Source: Candidatus Cloacimonadales bacterium (GTDB taxonomy: Bacteria; Cloacimonadota; Cloacimonadia; Cloacimonadales; TCS61). From it: DNA of 32,847 nt. The position numbers were made by a program, and so were the translations under genes. Of this stretch, positions 1 through 8,141 are shown in pieces; within the stretch, counting starts at the first letter, position 1; every line of letters starts with the position of its first letter. The stretch lies in assembly GCA_030656075.1 (NCBI GenBank), contig JAUSOT010000280.1, positions 1 to 32,847 of the forward strand, given 5' to 3'. The notes under the pieces were generated by a model. It was not told the DNA's origin, did not search any database, and saw only the letters and a program-made list of their open reading frames with translations.

Positions 1-1
1 G

Positions 2-523
2 AAAACATCCGAAAAAGATGAGATCATGGCAGATTTCCAAAATAAGAAAATCGACATCCTGGTTTCCACCACAGTGATCGAAGTTGGTATCGATGTACCA
101 AATGCTACCGTGATGATCATCCAACATGCCGAAAGATTCGGACTCAGCCAGCTGCATCAATTGCGGGGTCGGGTCGGCCGCGGTGCCGATAAATCGTACT
201 GTTATTTGATCGTTTACCCGCCGATCAGCCCGGACGGACGGGAAAGGCTGCAAACCATGGTGGAAACAAACGACGGATTTATCATTGCCGAAAAGGATCT
301 GGAAATTCGCGGTCCGGGAGATTTTTTTGGAACGGCACAATCCGGTCTGCCGCTTTTCAAACATGCTAATATTGTGCGGGATCAGGAGCTTCTGACTCAG
401 GCAAGAGTTTTGGCAACGGACATTATTACAGAAGATTTCAAGTTAAATTTGGAAAAGAACAACGTGCTTTCCGAAGTTTATTTTTCCGATTATCAACAGA
501 AAGAGAAGTTGTTTGATTATTGA
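2..523 (+). CDS. recG: ATP-dependent DNA helicase RecG, C-terminal part (5' truncated by window edge)
   Basis: RecG is a double-stranded DNA translocase that remodels stalled replication forks and Holliday junctions. The frame is open from base 2, so the gene begins outside the window; the Met at base 26 is internal, not a start. Visible are helicase motif V (STTVIEVGIDVPNA) and motif VI (QLRGRVGRG), then the RecG-specific tail with DGFIIAEKDLEIRGPGDFFGT and a C-terminal helical region. The spacing between these and the residues after the RGPG element fit RecG better than Mfd, PriA or UvrB. About 174 residues of a protein that is usually near 700 residues are present. The next gene is more than 260 bases away on the same strand and probably belongs to another transcription unit. 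Confidence 0.95.
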   Translation, partial: KTSEKDEIMADFQNKKIDILVSTTVIEVGIDVPNATVMIIQHAERFGLSQLHQLRGRVGRGADKSYCYLIVYPPISPDGRERLQTMVETNDGFIIAEKDLEIRGPGDFFGTAQSGLPLFKHANIVRDQELLTQARVLATDIITEDFKLNLEKNNVLSEVYFSDYQQKEKLFDY

Positions 524-558
524 TTTCGCCCATCCTGCTCTTAAGGAAATGAATTTTC

Positions 559-640
559 TTTTCTCCTTCTCCTCGATAGGAGACGGCTGGTTTACCCCGT
601 GAAATTCAGCTTGCTGAATATTTCATTGGGGGATGGGGTG
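559..640. repeat. Intergenic CT-rich hairpin repeat (family 'CTCC...ACCCC')
   Basis: Between recG and the dehydrogenase there is a CT-rich stretch with a small hairpin (TCTCC/GGAGA around 571-592) followed by ACCCCGTGAA, a perfect 7-bp hairpin (ATTCAGC, loop TT, GCTGAAT at 604-619) and GGATGGGGT. Its layout resembles the elements at 20081-20214 and 22904-23016, which are also CT-rich with stacked hairpins. It has no reading frame of note. I interpret it as a dispersed non-coding repeat. Confidence 0.55.
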
Positions 641-657
641 GAAAATTTGAAAATAAT

Positions 658-747
658 TGTCTCTCTGAGGAAAACTTCGTGCTTTTCTCACGAAGAGTCC
701 GTTGAGATCCTTCGTTTTAAAAATGAGAAAGAATTCCTCAGGATGAC
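658..747. repeat. MITE-like repeat with TTGTC..CTGAGG inverted ends, copy A
   Basis: The left end TTGTCTCTCTGAGGAA and the right end TTCCTCAGGATGACGAA are imperfect reverse complements. Inside are a short CTTCGTG...CACGAAG palindrome and a GAGATCCTTCG box. Related ends occur at 15303-15366 and 21958-22083, and right halves at 17651-17693 and 17881-17924. The element ends about 40 bases before the dehydrogenase start and could influence its leader, but no function can be read from it. Confidence 0.6.
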
Positions 748-787
748 GAAAGAGTTATAAAAAATAATGAATAAAGGTCTGGTTAAA

Positions 788-1882
788 ATGAAAAAATTCG
801 CAGTCGATGATGTTTACAATTTGATATTTGATGTGTTTTTAGTTTTGGGTATTCCTGCCGATGAGGTAAAAATCTGTGCTGATGTGCTGATCGAATCTGA
901 TCTGCGGGGCATCGAATCTCATGGTGTGGGAAGATTGAAAATGTATTATGACCGCATCAGAGACGGTATCATCAATCCAATTACAAAGATTACTAAAATC
1001 CGTGATCACGCGGCAATCGCTACCTGGGATGGCAATAATGGCATGGGTCAGGTGGTTTCATTTCATGCTATGAACGAAGCAATCCAAAAAGCAAAAAAAT
1101 ATGGATTGGGAAGTGTCGCTGTGCGCAATTCCAACCATTACGGCATTGCCGGATATTTTACTAAAATGGCTTCCGACCAAAATATGATCGGACTCACGGT
1201 CACCAATGCCCGGCCTTCCATGGCGCCTACCAATGGTGTGGAACCGATGTTGGGAACCAATCCCATCGCTTTTAGCGCTCCTTCCGATTGTGAATTTGAT
1301 TTTTTGTTTGATGGAGCAACTTCCATAATTCAACGTGGTAAAATTGAAGTGAAAGCTCGTGAAAATGCAGAAGTACCGAAGAATTGGGTGATCGACAATA
1401 AAGCTGAATACATGACTGATCCGCAGCAAATCCTGAAGAATCTGGTTTCTCAAACAGCTTCTTTTTTGCCAATTGGTGGAATGGAAGAAATTAGTGGTGG
1501 ACACAAAGGTTATGGCTTGGCAACAATTGTTGAGATTCTATCTGCCTCTTTACAGACCGGTAGTTTCATGCATCAGCTCAGCGGCTCGGAAGGTGGAAAA
1601 AAAGTTCCTTACAAATTAGGACATTTCTTCCTGGCTATGGATATCAGTGCTTTCACAGATCTAAATAATTTTAAACACACCACCGGCGAAATTATGCGTC
1701 AATTGCAGAATTCTGCCAAAGCTCCCGGAAAAGACCGAGTTTATGTGGCTGGTGAAAAAGAATATCTTAAAGGTGTTCAGATCAGGAAAAATGGAATTCC
1801 TATTAATGATGCACTTCTGAAAAACATCAACATCATGATCGATGAATTAAGATTGGAAAAGCAGAAAAAGGTGTTTAGGTAG
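788..1882 (+). CDS. Malate/L-lactate dehydrogenase, Ldh_2 (YlbC/MdhII-type) family, NAD(P)-dependent
   Basis: This family (PF02615) is unrelated to classical LDH/MDH and oxidises 2-hydroxy acids such as malate, lactate, sulfolactate or ureidoglycolate with NAD(P). Family landmarks in order: DLRGIESHGVGRL near the N-terminus with the conserved SHG histidine, the RNSNHYGIAGYF box, MLGTNPIAFSAP, and GGHKGYGLA with the conserved lysine. About 364 residues is close to the usual 340-360. I chose the ATG at 788 because AAAGG lies 10 nt upstream and MKKFAVDDV aligns with normal family N-termini; an in-frame ATG at 767 adds seven residues and has weaker support. The substrate cannot be decided from the sequence or from the neighbours. 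A palindromic repeat begins one base after the stop. Confidence 0.88.
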   Translation: MKKFAVDDVYNLIFDVFLVLGIPADEVKICADVLIESDLRGIESHGVGRLKMYYDRIRDGIINPITKITKIRDHAAIATWDGNNGMGQVVSFHAMNEAIQKAKKYGLGSVAVRNSNHYGIAGYFTKMASDQNMIGLTVTNARPSMAPTNGVEPMLGTNPIAFSAPSDCEFDFLFDGATSIIQRGKIEVKARENAEVPKNWVIDNKAEYMTDPQQILKNLVSQTASFLPIGGMEEISGGHKGYGLATIVEILSASLQTGSFMHQLSGSEGGKKVPYKLGHFFLAMDISAFTDLNNFKHTTGEIMRQLQNSAKAPGKDRVYVAGEKEYLKGVQIRKNGIPINDALLKNINIMIDELRLEKQKKVFR

Positions 1883-1883
1883 T

Positions 1884-1975
1884 ACCCTGAAAAAGTCTCT
1901 TTCAAAAATTCTTGCAGTTGACTCTTTCAGGGTTGGAATAAATGAAGATTTGAAAGAAACCTTGAAAGTGCTTAA
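1884..1975. repeat. Stop-codon-adjacent palindromic repeat (family 'CTGAAAA..TTTCAG'), copy 1
   Basis: ACCCTGAAAAAGTC and GACTCTTTCAGGGT form an almost perfect 14-bp inverted repeat, and the element ends in GAAACCTTGAAAGTGCTTA. A second copy with the same plan lies at 25139-25226, again directly after a gene, and a related piece lies at the rlmH stop (10799-10827). The stem could act as a transcript 3' end, but no T-run follows it directly. Confidence 0.6.
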
Positions 1976-2130
1976 CAAGTTGAAGTTTTGAATGAAGCCT
2001 TTTTAAAATTAATTCTTCGTGTTCATTAGTGTTCTTTGCGGCTTGTTTGTTTTCATTTATTGCATTCAATTCGAGTCTGATGTTCATTTCATTTTTTTTG
2101 CATTTACCTAAAACTATTCTGTAAAACCAC
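1976..2130. other. Non-coding stretch upstream of mreB
   Basis: No credible gene lies here. At 2011-2046 it carries CTTCGTGTTCATTAGTGTTC followed by TTTGCGG. Its complement has the form CCGCAAAGAACAC...GAACACGAAG, a word type I recognise from intergenic repeats in related environmental genomes (recollection, not a search). A related CCGCAAAGGACGC word is found inside the coding region at 17316-17344. The remainder is T-rich and leads into the mreB promoter region. Confidence 0.4.
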
Positions 2131-2159
2131 TTGACAGATGAAACCGCAGGAAAAATAAG
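2131..2159 (+). promoter_or_regulatory. Candidate sigma-70-type promoter of the mre operon
   Basis: A perfect TTGACA at 2131-2136 is followed after 17 bases by AATAAG (2154-2159), a 4/6 match to TATAAT. The expected transcript start near 2166 leaves a short leader before the mreB ribosome site AGGAGGG (2190-2196). The -10 match is weak, so the exact spacing is uncertain. A long-ORF call that starts translation at TTG 2131 is using this -35 box as a start codon. Confidence 0.45.
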
Positions 2160-2199
2160 TTTAAGCAAAATTAAGTGGTATCTGGTCCCAGGAGGGTGT

Positions 2200-3237
2200 A
2201 TGTTTTTTGATAGATTTTCAAGTTTTTTTTCTAACGATATTGCAATCGATCTTGGCACAGCAAATACTCTGGTTTACAGAAAAGGAATCGGTATAGTTAT
2301 CGATGAGCCCAGTGTTGTTGCTATTTCTACCTATAATAAGAAGATTATTGCAATAGGAACTGATGCCAAAGAAATGCTGGGAAAAAATCCCGACGGAGTA
2401 AAAATCATCAAACCTCTCAAGGATGGTGTGATCGCAGATTTCCAAGTTACGGAGTTAATGCTGAGAAACCTGATTTTGAGGGCCCAGAAGAAAAGATTGT
2501 TGATCAAACCAAGAGTATTGGTGTGCGTTCCTTCCGGCATAACAGAAGTGGAAAAACGAGCTGTTCGCGACAGCGCTCTACACGCCGGTGCCCGGGAAGT
2601 TCATCTTGTTTCCGAACCGATCGCTGCAGCCTTGGGAGCAGATCTACCGATCCATAGACCTCAGGGAAACCTGGTGATGGATATTGGTGGAGGCACAACT
2701 GAAATTGCTATAATATCACTTTCTCAAATTGTAGTTCACATTTCCATCCGGGTGGGCGGTGATAAAATGGACGAAGCAATCGTGAGCTATTTACGTAAAC
2801 GAAATAATATTTTTGTCGGCATTCAAACTGCCGAGAAGATAAAGAAAGAAATCGGTTCAGCCTATCCGTTGGAAAAAGAGCTGAAAATGGAAGTCCGCGG
2901 CAGAGACATCATCACCGGATATCCCATAACTGTGGAAGTTACTTCCGAAGAGATCAGAGAAGCTCTGGCCGAAACCGTTACCTCCATGATCGATGCAGTG
3001 AAGCGCCTTTTTGAAAAAACCGCTCCCGAACTGGCAGCAGATATTGCGGAACGCGGCGTTATACTTACCGGCGGCGGAGCGCAATTGAAAGGTCTTGATA
3101 AAAAAATCCAGGACACTGTCGATCTGCCGGTGCATGTGATGCCGGATTCGCTGCTCTGCGTTTTGAAAGGATGCGGAATGATTTTGGATAATCTGGAAGA
3201 TTATAAAGAAGTGCTCATCAGGAAAATCGAAGATTAA
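2200..3237 (+). CDS. mreB: Rod-shape-determining actin homologue MreB
   Basis: MreB is a bacterial actin that forms membrane-bound ATP filaments and directs lateral cell-wall synthesis by the elongasome. The 345 residues carry the actin-fold nucleotide motifs: phosphate-1 IDLGTANTLVY (about residues 16-26), EPSVVAI, phosphate-2 DIGGGTTEIA, GGDKMDEAI, and the adenosine motif LTGGGAQLKGLD near the C-terminus. The N-terminal MFFDRFSSFF is amphipathic and suited to membrane contact. The ATG at 2200 is chosen because AGGAGG ends four bases before it and the protein then has standard MreB length; upstream in-frame codons run through promoter-like DNA. It is the first gene of the mreBC-[ligase-like]-mreD-mrdA-rodA cluster, with mreC starting three bases after its stop. 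Confidence 0.97.
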   Translation: MFFDRFSSFFSNDIAIDLGTANTLVYRKGIGIVIDEPSVVAISTYNKKIIAIGTDAKEMLGKNPDGVKIIKPLKDGVIADFQVTELMLRNLILRAQKKRLLIKPRVLVCVPSGITEVEKRAVRDSALHAGAREVHLVSEPIAAALGADLPIHRPQGNLVMDIGGGTTEIAIISLSQIVVHISIRVGGDKMDEAIVSYLRKRNNIFVGIQTAEKIKKEIGSAYPLEKELKMEVRGRDIITGYPITVEVTSEEIREALAETVTSMIDAVKRLFEKTAPELAADIAERGVILTGGGAQLKGLDKKIQDTVDLPVHVMPDSLLCVLKGCGMILDNLEDYKEVLIRKIED

Positions 3238-3240
3238 GAA

Positions 3241-4023
3241 GTGAGAAAGAATTTTTTATTTTTCATCTATCTCATTCTTTCATTATTCTTAATCGCTGGC
3301 GGAACCGAAGCAAGATATAAAAAAGCTGATTTCCTGAATAAATTTGCCTTTTTTCCATTTATCAGTTCAATTGAAAAAATTAATTCTCTCCTTGATATTA
3401 AAGAGAAGAACAAACTTCTCACAGAACAACTTGCCATTCAAACCAATAAAATTGTCGATTTGGAAAACTGTCTTGACCGGGTTAAAAGTACCAGTCTTCA
3501 ATATGAAACTGAAAATTTTAATTTTGTGATTGCTGATATCATCGGTTTCACCGGTGTTTTCCAGGAAAGAAATCTTATCATTAATAAAGGCATTATAGAT
3601 AAAGTTTCGATCAATTCCCCGGTTATTTCCAATATCGGCATTGTGGGAAAGATCGTTTCGAATTCTCTGAATTATTCTGTGATATTACCATTGAATCATT
3701 CCAATTTTAAACTGGGCGTGATGAGTAAACGTTCTCATTTGCAGGGAATTATGGAATCGGATGCTTATGGAAATTCTTTTATGAACCTGATCAAATTAGG
3801 CTCTGATATTGCCGTTGGAGATACTATCGTCACTTCCAATATATCCACCATCTTCCCCAGAGGTTATCCGGTGGGCGTGATAACCAGGTTGAGGGAAGCT
3901 CCCGATCAGGTTTATATGTATGCCAATCTGCAGACTTTTATCGATCCTGCCAGCCTGGACCAGGTAATTGTTCTCGATTATAAAAAGGAAATAGATTATG
4001 AATCAGAAATCAGAGGTAATTGA
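3241..4023 (+). CDS. mreC: Rod-shape-determining protein MreC
   Basis: MreC is a bitopic inner-membrane protein that links MreB filaments to PBP2 and RodA in the periplasm. The 260 residues show one N-terminal membrane anchor (about 4-22), a coiled-coil-like stretch (about 45-85, rich in K/E/N/L) and the double beta-barrel region with family motifs such as NKGIIDKVSINSPVISN, GIVGKIV, GDTIVTSNIS, and FPRGYPVGVIT. The GTG start at 3241 is three bases after the mreB stop and has only a weak ribosome site, so translation is probably coupled to mreB. Its last 26 bases overlap the start of the next gene. Confidence 0.93.
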   Translation: MRKNFLFFIYLILSLFLIAGGTEARYKKADFLNKFAFFPFISSIEKINSLLDIKEKNKLLTEQLAIQTNKIVDLENCLDRVKSTSLQYETENFNFVIADIIGFTGVFQERNLIINKGIIDKVSINSPVISNIGIVGKIVSNSLNYSVILPLNHSNFKLGVMSKRSHLQGIMESDAYGNSFMNLIKLGSDIAVGDTIVTSNISTIFPRGYPVGVITRLREAPDQVYMYANLQTFIDPASLDQVIVLDYKKEIDYESEIRGN

Positions 4024-4681
4024 AATAAATAAACGCCAATATCTTCGCATTCCCATCAAGACAAAAATCCTGACTCCGGAAGATGATATGTTGGAAATCG
4101 TGCGGGAAAGCACCGGAAATATAATCGAAGCCGGAGACATCATTTCCATCAGCGAAAGCCCTCTGGCAATAACCCAGGGTAGAGCAATTCCGGTAGCAGA
4201 CATCAAGATCGGATTTCTGGCGAATATCCTGTGGAGATTTGTGTCCAAAGTAAAATACGGCATAGGATTGCGTGCTCCCACCAGTATGCAATGTGCTATT
4301 GATGAAGTAGGAGCCGGCAGAATTTTATTCGCTGCTGTAGTCGGCGGACTGGCTCGTTTGGCCGGCAGACGGGGAAAAGGAGATTTTTATCGTCTGGCAG
4401 GAAAGCAGGCAGCTCTTATAGATGCAGCTCATACATCACCCGTTCCACCCTATGAAAGCTGTGTGATCAAAGGTCCGAAAGATCCGGAAAAAGTAGCGCA
4501 GAAAATCAAAGATAATCTCGGTTTTGAATGTGCGGTCATGGACATCAATGACATTGGCGGCTGCTGGATGATCGGCGGCAGCGACGGAATAGATAAAGCT
4601 TTCATGGAAAAAGTGATGAAAGACAATCCTCAGGGACAAGGTGACGAATTAACTCCGATTTGTCTAATCAGAGAACAATAA
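3998..4681 (+). CDS. Coenzyme F420-0:gamma-glutamyl ligase (CofE/FbiB N-domain) family protein
   Basis: The 227 residues resemble PF01996 proteins. CofE adds gamma-linked glutamates to coenzyme F420 using GTP. The N-terminal half has the family pattern IPIKTKILTPEDDMLEIV, GDIISISESPLAITQGRAIP (GD...EGR-like nucleotide/metal region), and the C-terminus ends in NPQGQGDELTPICLI, like PF01996 members in bacteria not known to make F420. It is slightly shorter than canonical CofE (about 250). The ATG at 3998 has AAGGA nine bases upstream and overlaps mreC by 26 bases; mreD follows after 20 bases, so it is co-transcribed with elongasome genes. No other F420 gene (cofC, cofD, fbiC) is visible. The substrate is unknown. 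An amide-ligase role on a wall or envelope precursor is speculation. Confidence 0.75.
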   Translation: MNQKSEVIEINKRQYLRIPIKTKILTPEDDMLEIVRESTGNIIEAGDIISISESPLAITQGRAIPVADIKIGFLANILWRFVSKVKYGIGLRAPTSMQCAIDEVGAGRILFAAVVGGLARLAGRRGKGDFYRLAGKQAALIDAAHTSPVPPYESCVIKGPKDPEKVAQKIKDNLGFECAVMDINDIGGCWMIGGSDGIDKAFMEKVMKDNPQGQGDELTPICLIREQ

Positions 4682-4701
4682 AATGGCTGAATTAAGGTGA
4701 A

Positions 4702-5187
4702 ATGAAAACAATCAAACTGATATTTTGGGGGATTCTGCTGCTTTATGCCCAGATTTTGCTGGCTGAAAAATTCTCTCTTCTGGGTATCATTCCAAATTTT
4801 CTGATTGCGTACATAATTTACGTTAATATAAAAACCGGTTTAATAACTTCTCTTTCAATTTCATTTTTTTTAGGATTGCTCTTCGATCTGGTACAACCCA
4901 ATTTACTTGGTTTGCATTCACTTTCGTTTATCACCATCAGCCTGTTGATCCAAAATTTTCATCCCAGCATAAATAAAAAGCGTTTCATTGTAGTTTTGTT
5001 CAGTATTCTTTTTGTGAATTTCATCTATTATTTATTATTCGTTTTATATCATTTCATTTCCCTGCAAAAGCTGCCGGGTTTTTTCCTGCTCTTCTTATTC
5101 GCCGTAGCCTATAATACTTTCATTTCAATAATCTCAATTTATTTCTTTACTATAATGAGCAAATTGAAGTTGACGATCGATGTCTGA
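4702..5187 (+). CDS. mreD: Rod-shape-determining protein MreD
   Basis: MreD is a small polytopic membrane protein of the elongasome. The 161 residues are almost wholly hydrophobic, with about five predicted membrane helices, and include the family-like segment SISFFLGLLFDLVQPNLLG, matching the usual G-hhxDh...P-hG pattern. Sequence conservation in MreD is low, so the call rests also on position between mreC and mrdA. AAGGTGA lies just upstream of the ATG. The 3' end overlaps mrdA by 8 bases, which suggests coupled translation. Confidence 0.85.
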   Translation: MKTIKLIFWGILLLYAQILLAEKFSLLGIIPNFLIAYIIYVNIKTGLITSLSISFFLGLLFDLVQPNLLGLHSLSFITISLLIQNFHPSINKKRFIVVLFSILFVNFIYYLLFVLYHFISLQKLPGFFLLFLFAVAYNTFISIISIYFFTIMSKLKLTIDV

Positions 5188-6928
5188 TAGTAATCCCCTA
5201 AAAATTATTACCTATTTAATCTCAGGATTTTTCCTTATCCTGTTAGCCGCACTTTTCAAACTGCAAATCCTGGAAGGAAAGAAATACGATCAAATTGCTG
5301 AGAATAATATTGTCCGGATCAAAGTAACTTTTCCAATCCGGGGTGAAATCTACGACCATAAATTTCGACCTATCGCTACCAATAAACCATCATTTAATCT
5401 CTATATCACACCCGGTAGAATCAGGAATAAAGAAACTGTCATCAATTTTGTCAGCGGCGATTTTAACATGGATCGGGAAGAGATCAGAAAGGTGATCCAT
5501 GAAAACAGGTTTCGTCTGCACCAGGATATTCTTCTCATCCAAAACATTCCGTATGAAAAAATGATCCGGACTTCCGAGTTTTTGAATTATTATCCTTCGC
5601 TGGATTTCAAAACCGAAGCTATTCGGGAATATGCTTTTCCCAATCATTTCACCGGACATTTGGGTAGGATAAACGAAAAAGAATATCTGGAAAAGAAAGA
5701 TCTGGGTTATACGATAAACAGCTATCTCGGCAAGAATGGATTGGAGCAATCTTACGAAACAATTTTACGCGGCAAAAACGGCTACAACGTTATCCAGGTG
5801 GATGCCAGCGGAAAATATCTGCAATTTTTTAAACATAACCTGGATAAACCGGCTCAAAACGGCGCTGATCTAATTTTATCCATCGATAATGATCTGCAAA
5901 ATTATGTCGTGGATATTTTACCCCCCAAAGAACGCAGCGCCGTAGTGGTGATGGATACCGAAACCGGTGAGATTCTGGCTTATGTGAGCAAACCGGATTT
6001 TGACCTGAATATTTTCAGCAGCAATATTTCTCAGGAAGATTGGAATAAAATTTCCAATGACGAATCGAAGCCAATGCTGGATCGTGTAATTCATGGAACG
6101 TATCCGCCGGGATCGGTTTACAAGCCGATTCTTGCTACCTTAGGTCTGGAGTCGGGAACGATTTTGCCCGAGACTAAATTGGCTGATTGTACTGGTGGCT
6201 TATTAATCGGCGACCGCTTCTTTAAATGCTGGTGGGAAAAAGGTCACGGTAGGCTGAACGTTACCGAAGCAATCAAAGTTTCCTGCGATGTCTTTTTCTA
6301 TGATCTTTCGACCAAGTTGTCACTGGCTCAGATGGGAGACTTTACAAAACTGAATATGCTGACGGTGAAGACCGGCATCGATCTGCCGGGAGAACGTTCC
6401 GGGTTCTTTCCGACTCGTGAATGGTATGTGGAAACTTACGGCAAATATACCTCCATTATCGGGCAAAAAGTGAATCTGGCGATCGGGCAAGGAGAAATAT
6501 TGACGACTCCCCTGCAGATTTGCGCTTATTTTGCTGCTTTAGCCAACGATGGAGTTTGGAAAAGACCGCATCTTTTAAAAAAATCAATTTCAAAAAACGC
6601 AAATCAGCCCTATGAAATTTATGAACAGAAATTACCTGTTTCAGATGAAAACATGAAGCTCATCCAACATGCTCTCTGGAAAGCGGTGAATGAACGATAT
6701 GGCACAGGAACAGCAGCCAGTGTGGGTGGTGTCGATGTTTGCGGCAAAACCGGTTCTGCTGAAAATCACATGGGAGATGAAACGCATTCCTGGTTTGCCG
6801 GCTATGCAATCGGTAGAAATTATAAAATTTCATTGGTAGTTTTTCTGGAAAATGCCGGCCATGGTGGAAGTATTTCCGCTCCCCTAGCAGGTAAAATTAT
6901 TCAATTTTATAACGGATTGGAAAAATGA
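5180..6928 (+). CDS. mrdA: Penicillin-binding protein 2 (elongation-specific D,D-transpeptidase)
   Basis: PBP2 is the monofunctional class B transpeptidase that crosslinks new peptidoglycan with RodA. The 582 residues contain an N-terminal membrane anchor (about 10-28), a dimerisation domain beginning FPIRGEIYDHKFRPIATN, and the penicillin-binding domain. Active-site motifs are all present: SVYK with Ser312 and Lys315, SCD at 368-370 (SxD, normal for PBP2), and KTG at 523-525 in CGKTGSAEN. Length is close to the usual 600-630. The start overlaps mreD by 8 bases and the stop overlaps the rodA start as ATGA, so the three are translationally linked. Confidence 0.96.
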   Translation: MSDSNPLKIITYLISGFFLILLAALFKLQILEGKKYDQIAENNIVRIKVTFPIRGEIYDHKFRPIATNKPSFNLYITPGRIRNKETVINFVSGDFNMDREEIRKVIHENRFRLHQDILLIQNIPYEKMIRTSEFLNYYPSLDFKTEAIREYAFPNHFTGHLGRINEKEYLEKKDLGYTINSYLGKNGLEQSYETILRGKNGYNVIQVDASGKYLQFFKHNLDKPAQNGADLILSIDNDLQNYVVDILPPKERSAVVVMDTETGEILAYVSKPDFDLNIFSSNISQEDWNKISNDESKPMLDRVIHGTYPPGSVYKPILATLGLESGTILPETKLADCTGGLLIGDRFFKCWWEKGHGRLNVTEAIKVSCDVFFYDLSTKLSLAQMGDFTKLNMLTVKTGIDLPGERSGFFPTREWYVETYGKYTSIIGQKVNLAIGQGEILTTPLQICAYFAALANDGVWKRPHLLKKSISKNANQPYEIYEQKLPVSDENMKLIQHALWKAVNERYGTGTAASVGGVDVCGKTGSAENHMGDETHSWFAGYAIGRNYKISLVVFLENAGHGGSISAPLAGKIIQFYNGLEK

Positions 6929-8133
6929 GAAATTTTGACTGGTTTATCTTCATACTGCTGCTTTGTTTGATCTTGTTCGGCGTTATTGCAATTTACTCGG
7001 CTTCTGCAAATAAAATCGGTGATGATCTCGAAGTAGAAAATTATTACATTAAACAAATCTTCTGGGTTTTCATTTCCCTGATCCTGCTTTACCTGATCTT
7101 CAAAACACCATACAATTTAATTGAAATACTGGTTGTCCCGGCTTATTTTCTGACAATTATTTTATTGGTTCTTGTTCTATTTCTACCGGAGATCAAAGGA
7201 GCTCATCGTTGGATACCACTAGGTTTAATGAATTTTCAGCCTTCCGAATTGGCCAAACTGATAGTGATCCTGATGATTTCCAAAGTGATCTCGGGGCAGC
7301 ATCTTTCCGGAACTCAGATTCTCACCCGTTCTATCCTGGTTGTCATTTTACCGGTTATTCTCATTTTGTTGGAACCTGATCTTGGCACCGCCCTGACTTT
7401 GGTTCTCAGTCTGTTTGCCATCCTAGTTGTTTCTGATCTTCCTTCTTTGTATTTAATTATTATGCTTGGTCTGCTGTTCAGTATTGTCACTTCTTTTTCG
7501 ATTATTGCTTTTTTGATATTCATTTTAATTTTTATTTATCTGTTGTTCAGAATTAATCTTTCCAAAATCGTTATTGCCTTCGCTGTCACAGTTAATACGT
7601 TTTTCTTCATCATCACACCAATAATCTGGAACAGCCTGAAAGATTATCAACAAAACCGGATACTTTCTTTCCTCAATCCGATGCGTGATCCATTCGGTGT
7701 CGGCTATCAAATCATCCAATCAAAAATTGCGATCGGTTCCGGTGGTTTGCTGGGAAAAGGGTTTCTGAGCGGCACTCAAAAAAACATGAATTTCCTGCCC
7801 GAACACCACACCGATTTCATCTTTTCTGTGATTGGTGAAGAATTTGGTTTTTTTGGTTGCACAATTCTTTTGCTTTTTTATTTTTTGTTTCTGTACAGGA
7901 TAGCGAGAAAGATATCCAGCTTGAAACGTAAAGAGTTCAGGTATGCATCGGTGGGGATTTTAGCTTACCTGTCGTTTCAGATCTTTGTAAATATTGGAAT
8001 GACTATCGGGATCGTTCCCACCACGGGAATTCCATTGCCATTTGCCAGTTACGGCGGATCAAATCTGTTGATCAATGTGCTGGCAGTGGGATTGATATTG
8101 AAGTTCATTAATGAAAGAAGTATTTTTAATTAG
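6925..8133 (+). CDS. rodA: Peptidoglycan glycosyltransferase RodA (SEDS family)
   Basis: RodA polymerises lipid II into glycan strands during elongation and works as a pair with PBP2. The 402 residues form about ten membrane helices and carry the SEDS hallmarks: HRWIPLGLMNFQPSELAKL after the third or fourth helix, LLEPDLGTALTL with the catalytic aspartate, the extracellular loop LPEHHTDFIFSVIGEEFG, and the C-terminal GIVPTTGIPLPFASYGGS. The first ATG overlaps the mrdA stop by four bases (ATGA). FtsW is the alternative SEDS member, but the position next to PBP2 and MreBCD argues for RodA. Confidence 0.96.
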   Translation: MRNFDWFIFILLLCLILFGVIAIYSASANKIGDDLEVENYYIKQIFWVFISLILLYLIFKTPYNLIEILVVPAYFLTIILLVLVLFLPEIKGAHRWIPLGLMNFQPSELAKLIVILMISKVISGQHLSGTQILTRSILVVILPVILILLEPDLGTALTLVLSLFAILVVSDLPSLYLIIMLGLLFSIVTSFSIIAFLIFILIFIYLLFRINLSKIVIAFAVTVNTFFFIITPIIWNSLKDYQQNRILSFLNPMRDPFGVGYQIIQSKIAIGSGGLLGKGFLSGTQKNMNFLPEHHTDFIFSVIGEEFGFFGCTILLLFYFLFLYRIARKISSLKRKEFRYASVGILAYLSFQIFVNIGMTIGIVPTTGIPLPFASYGGSNLLINVLAVGLILKFINERSIFN

Positions 8134-8141
8134 GGGATGAA

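Noticed and set aside
1902-2258. 118-codon minus-strand frame opposite the mreB leader
   Set aside because: It overlaps the repeat, the promoter and the mreB start; no family resemblance and no ribosome site.
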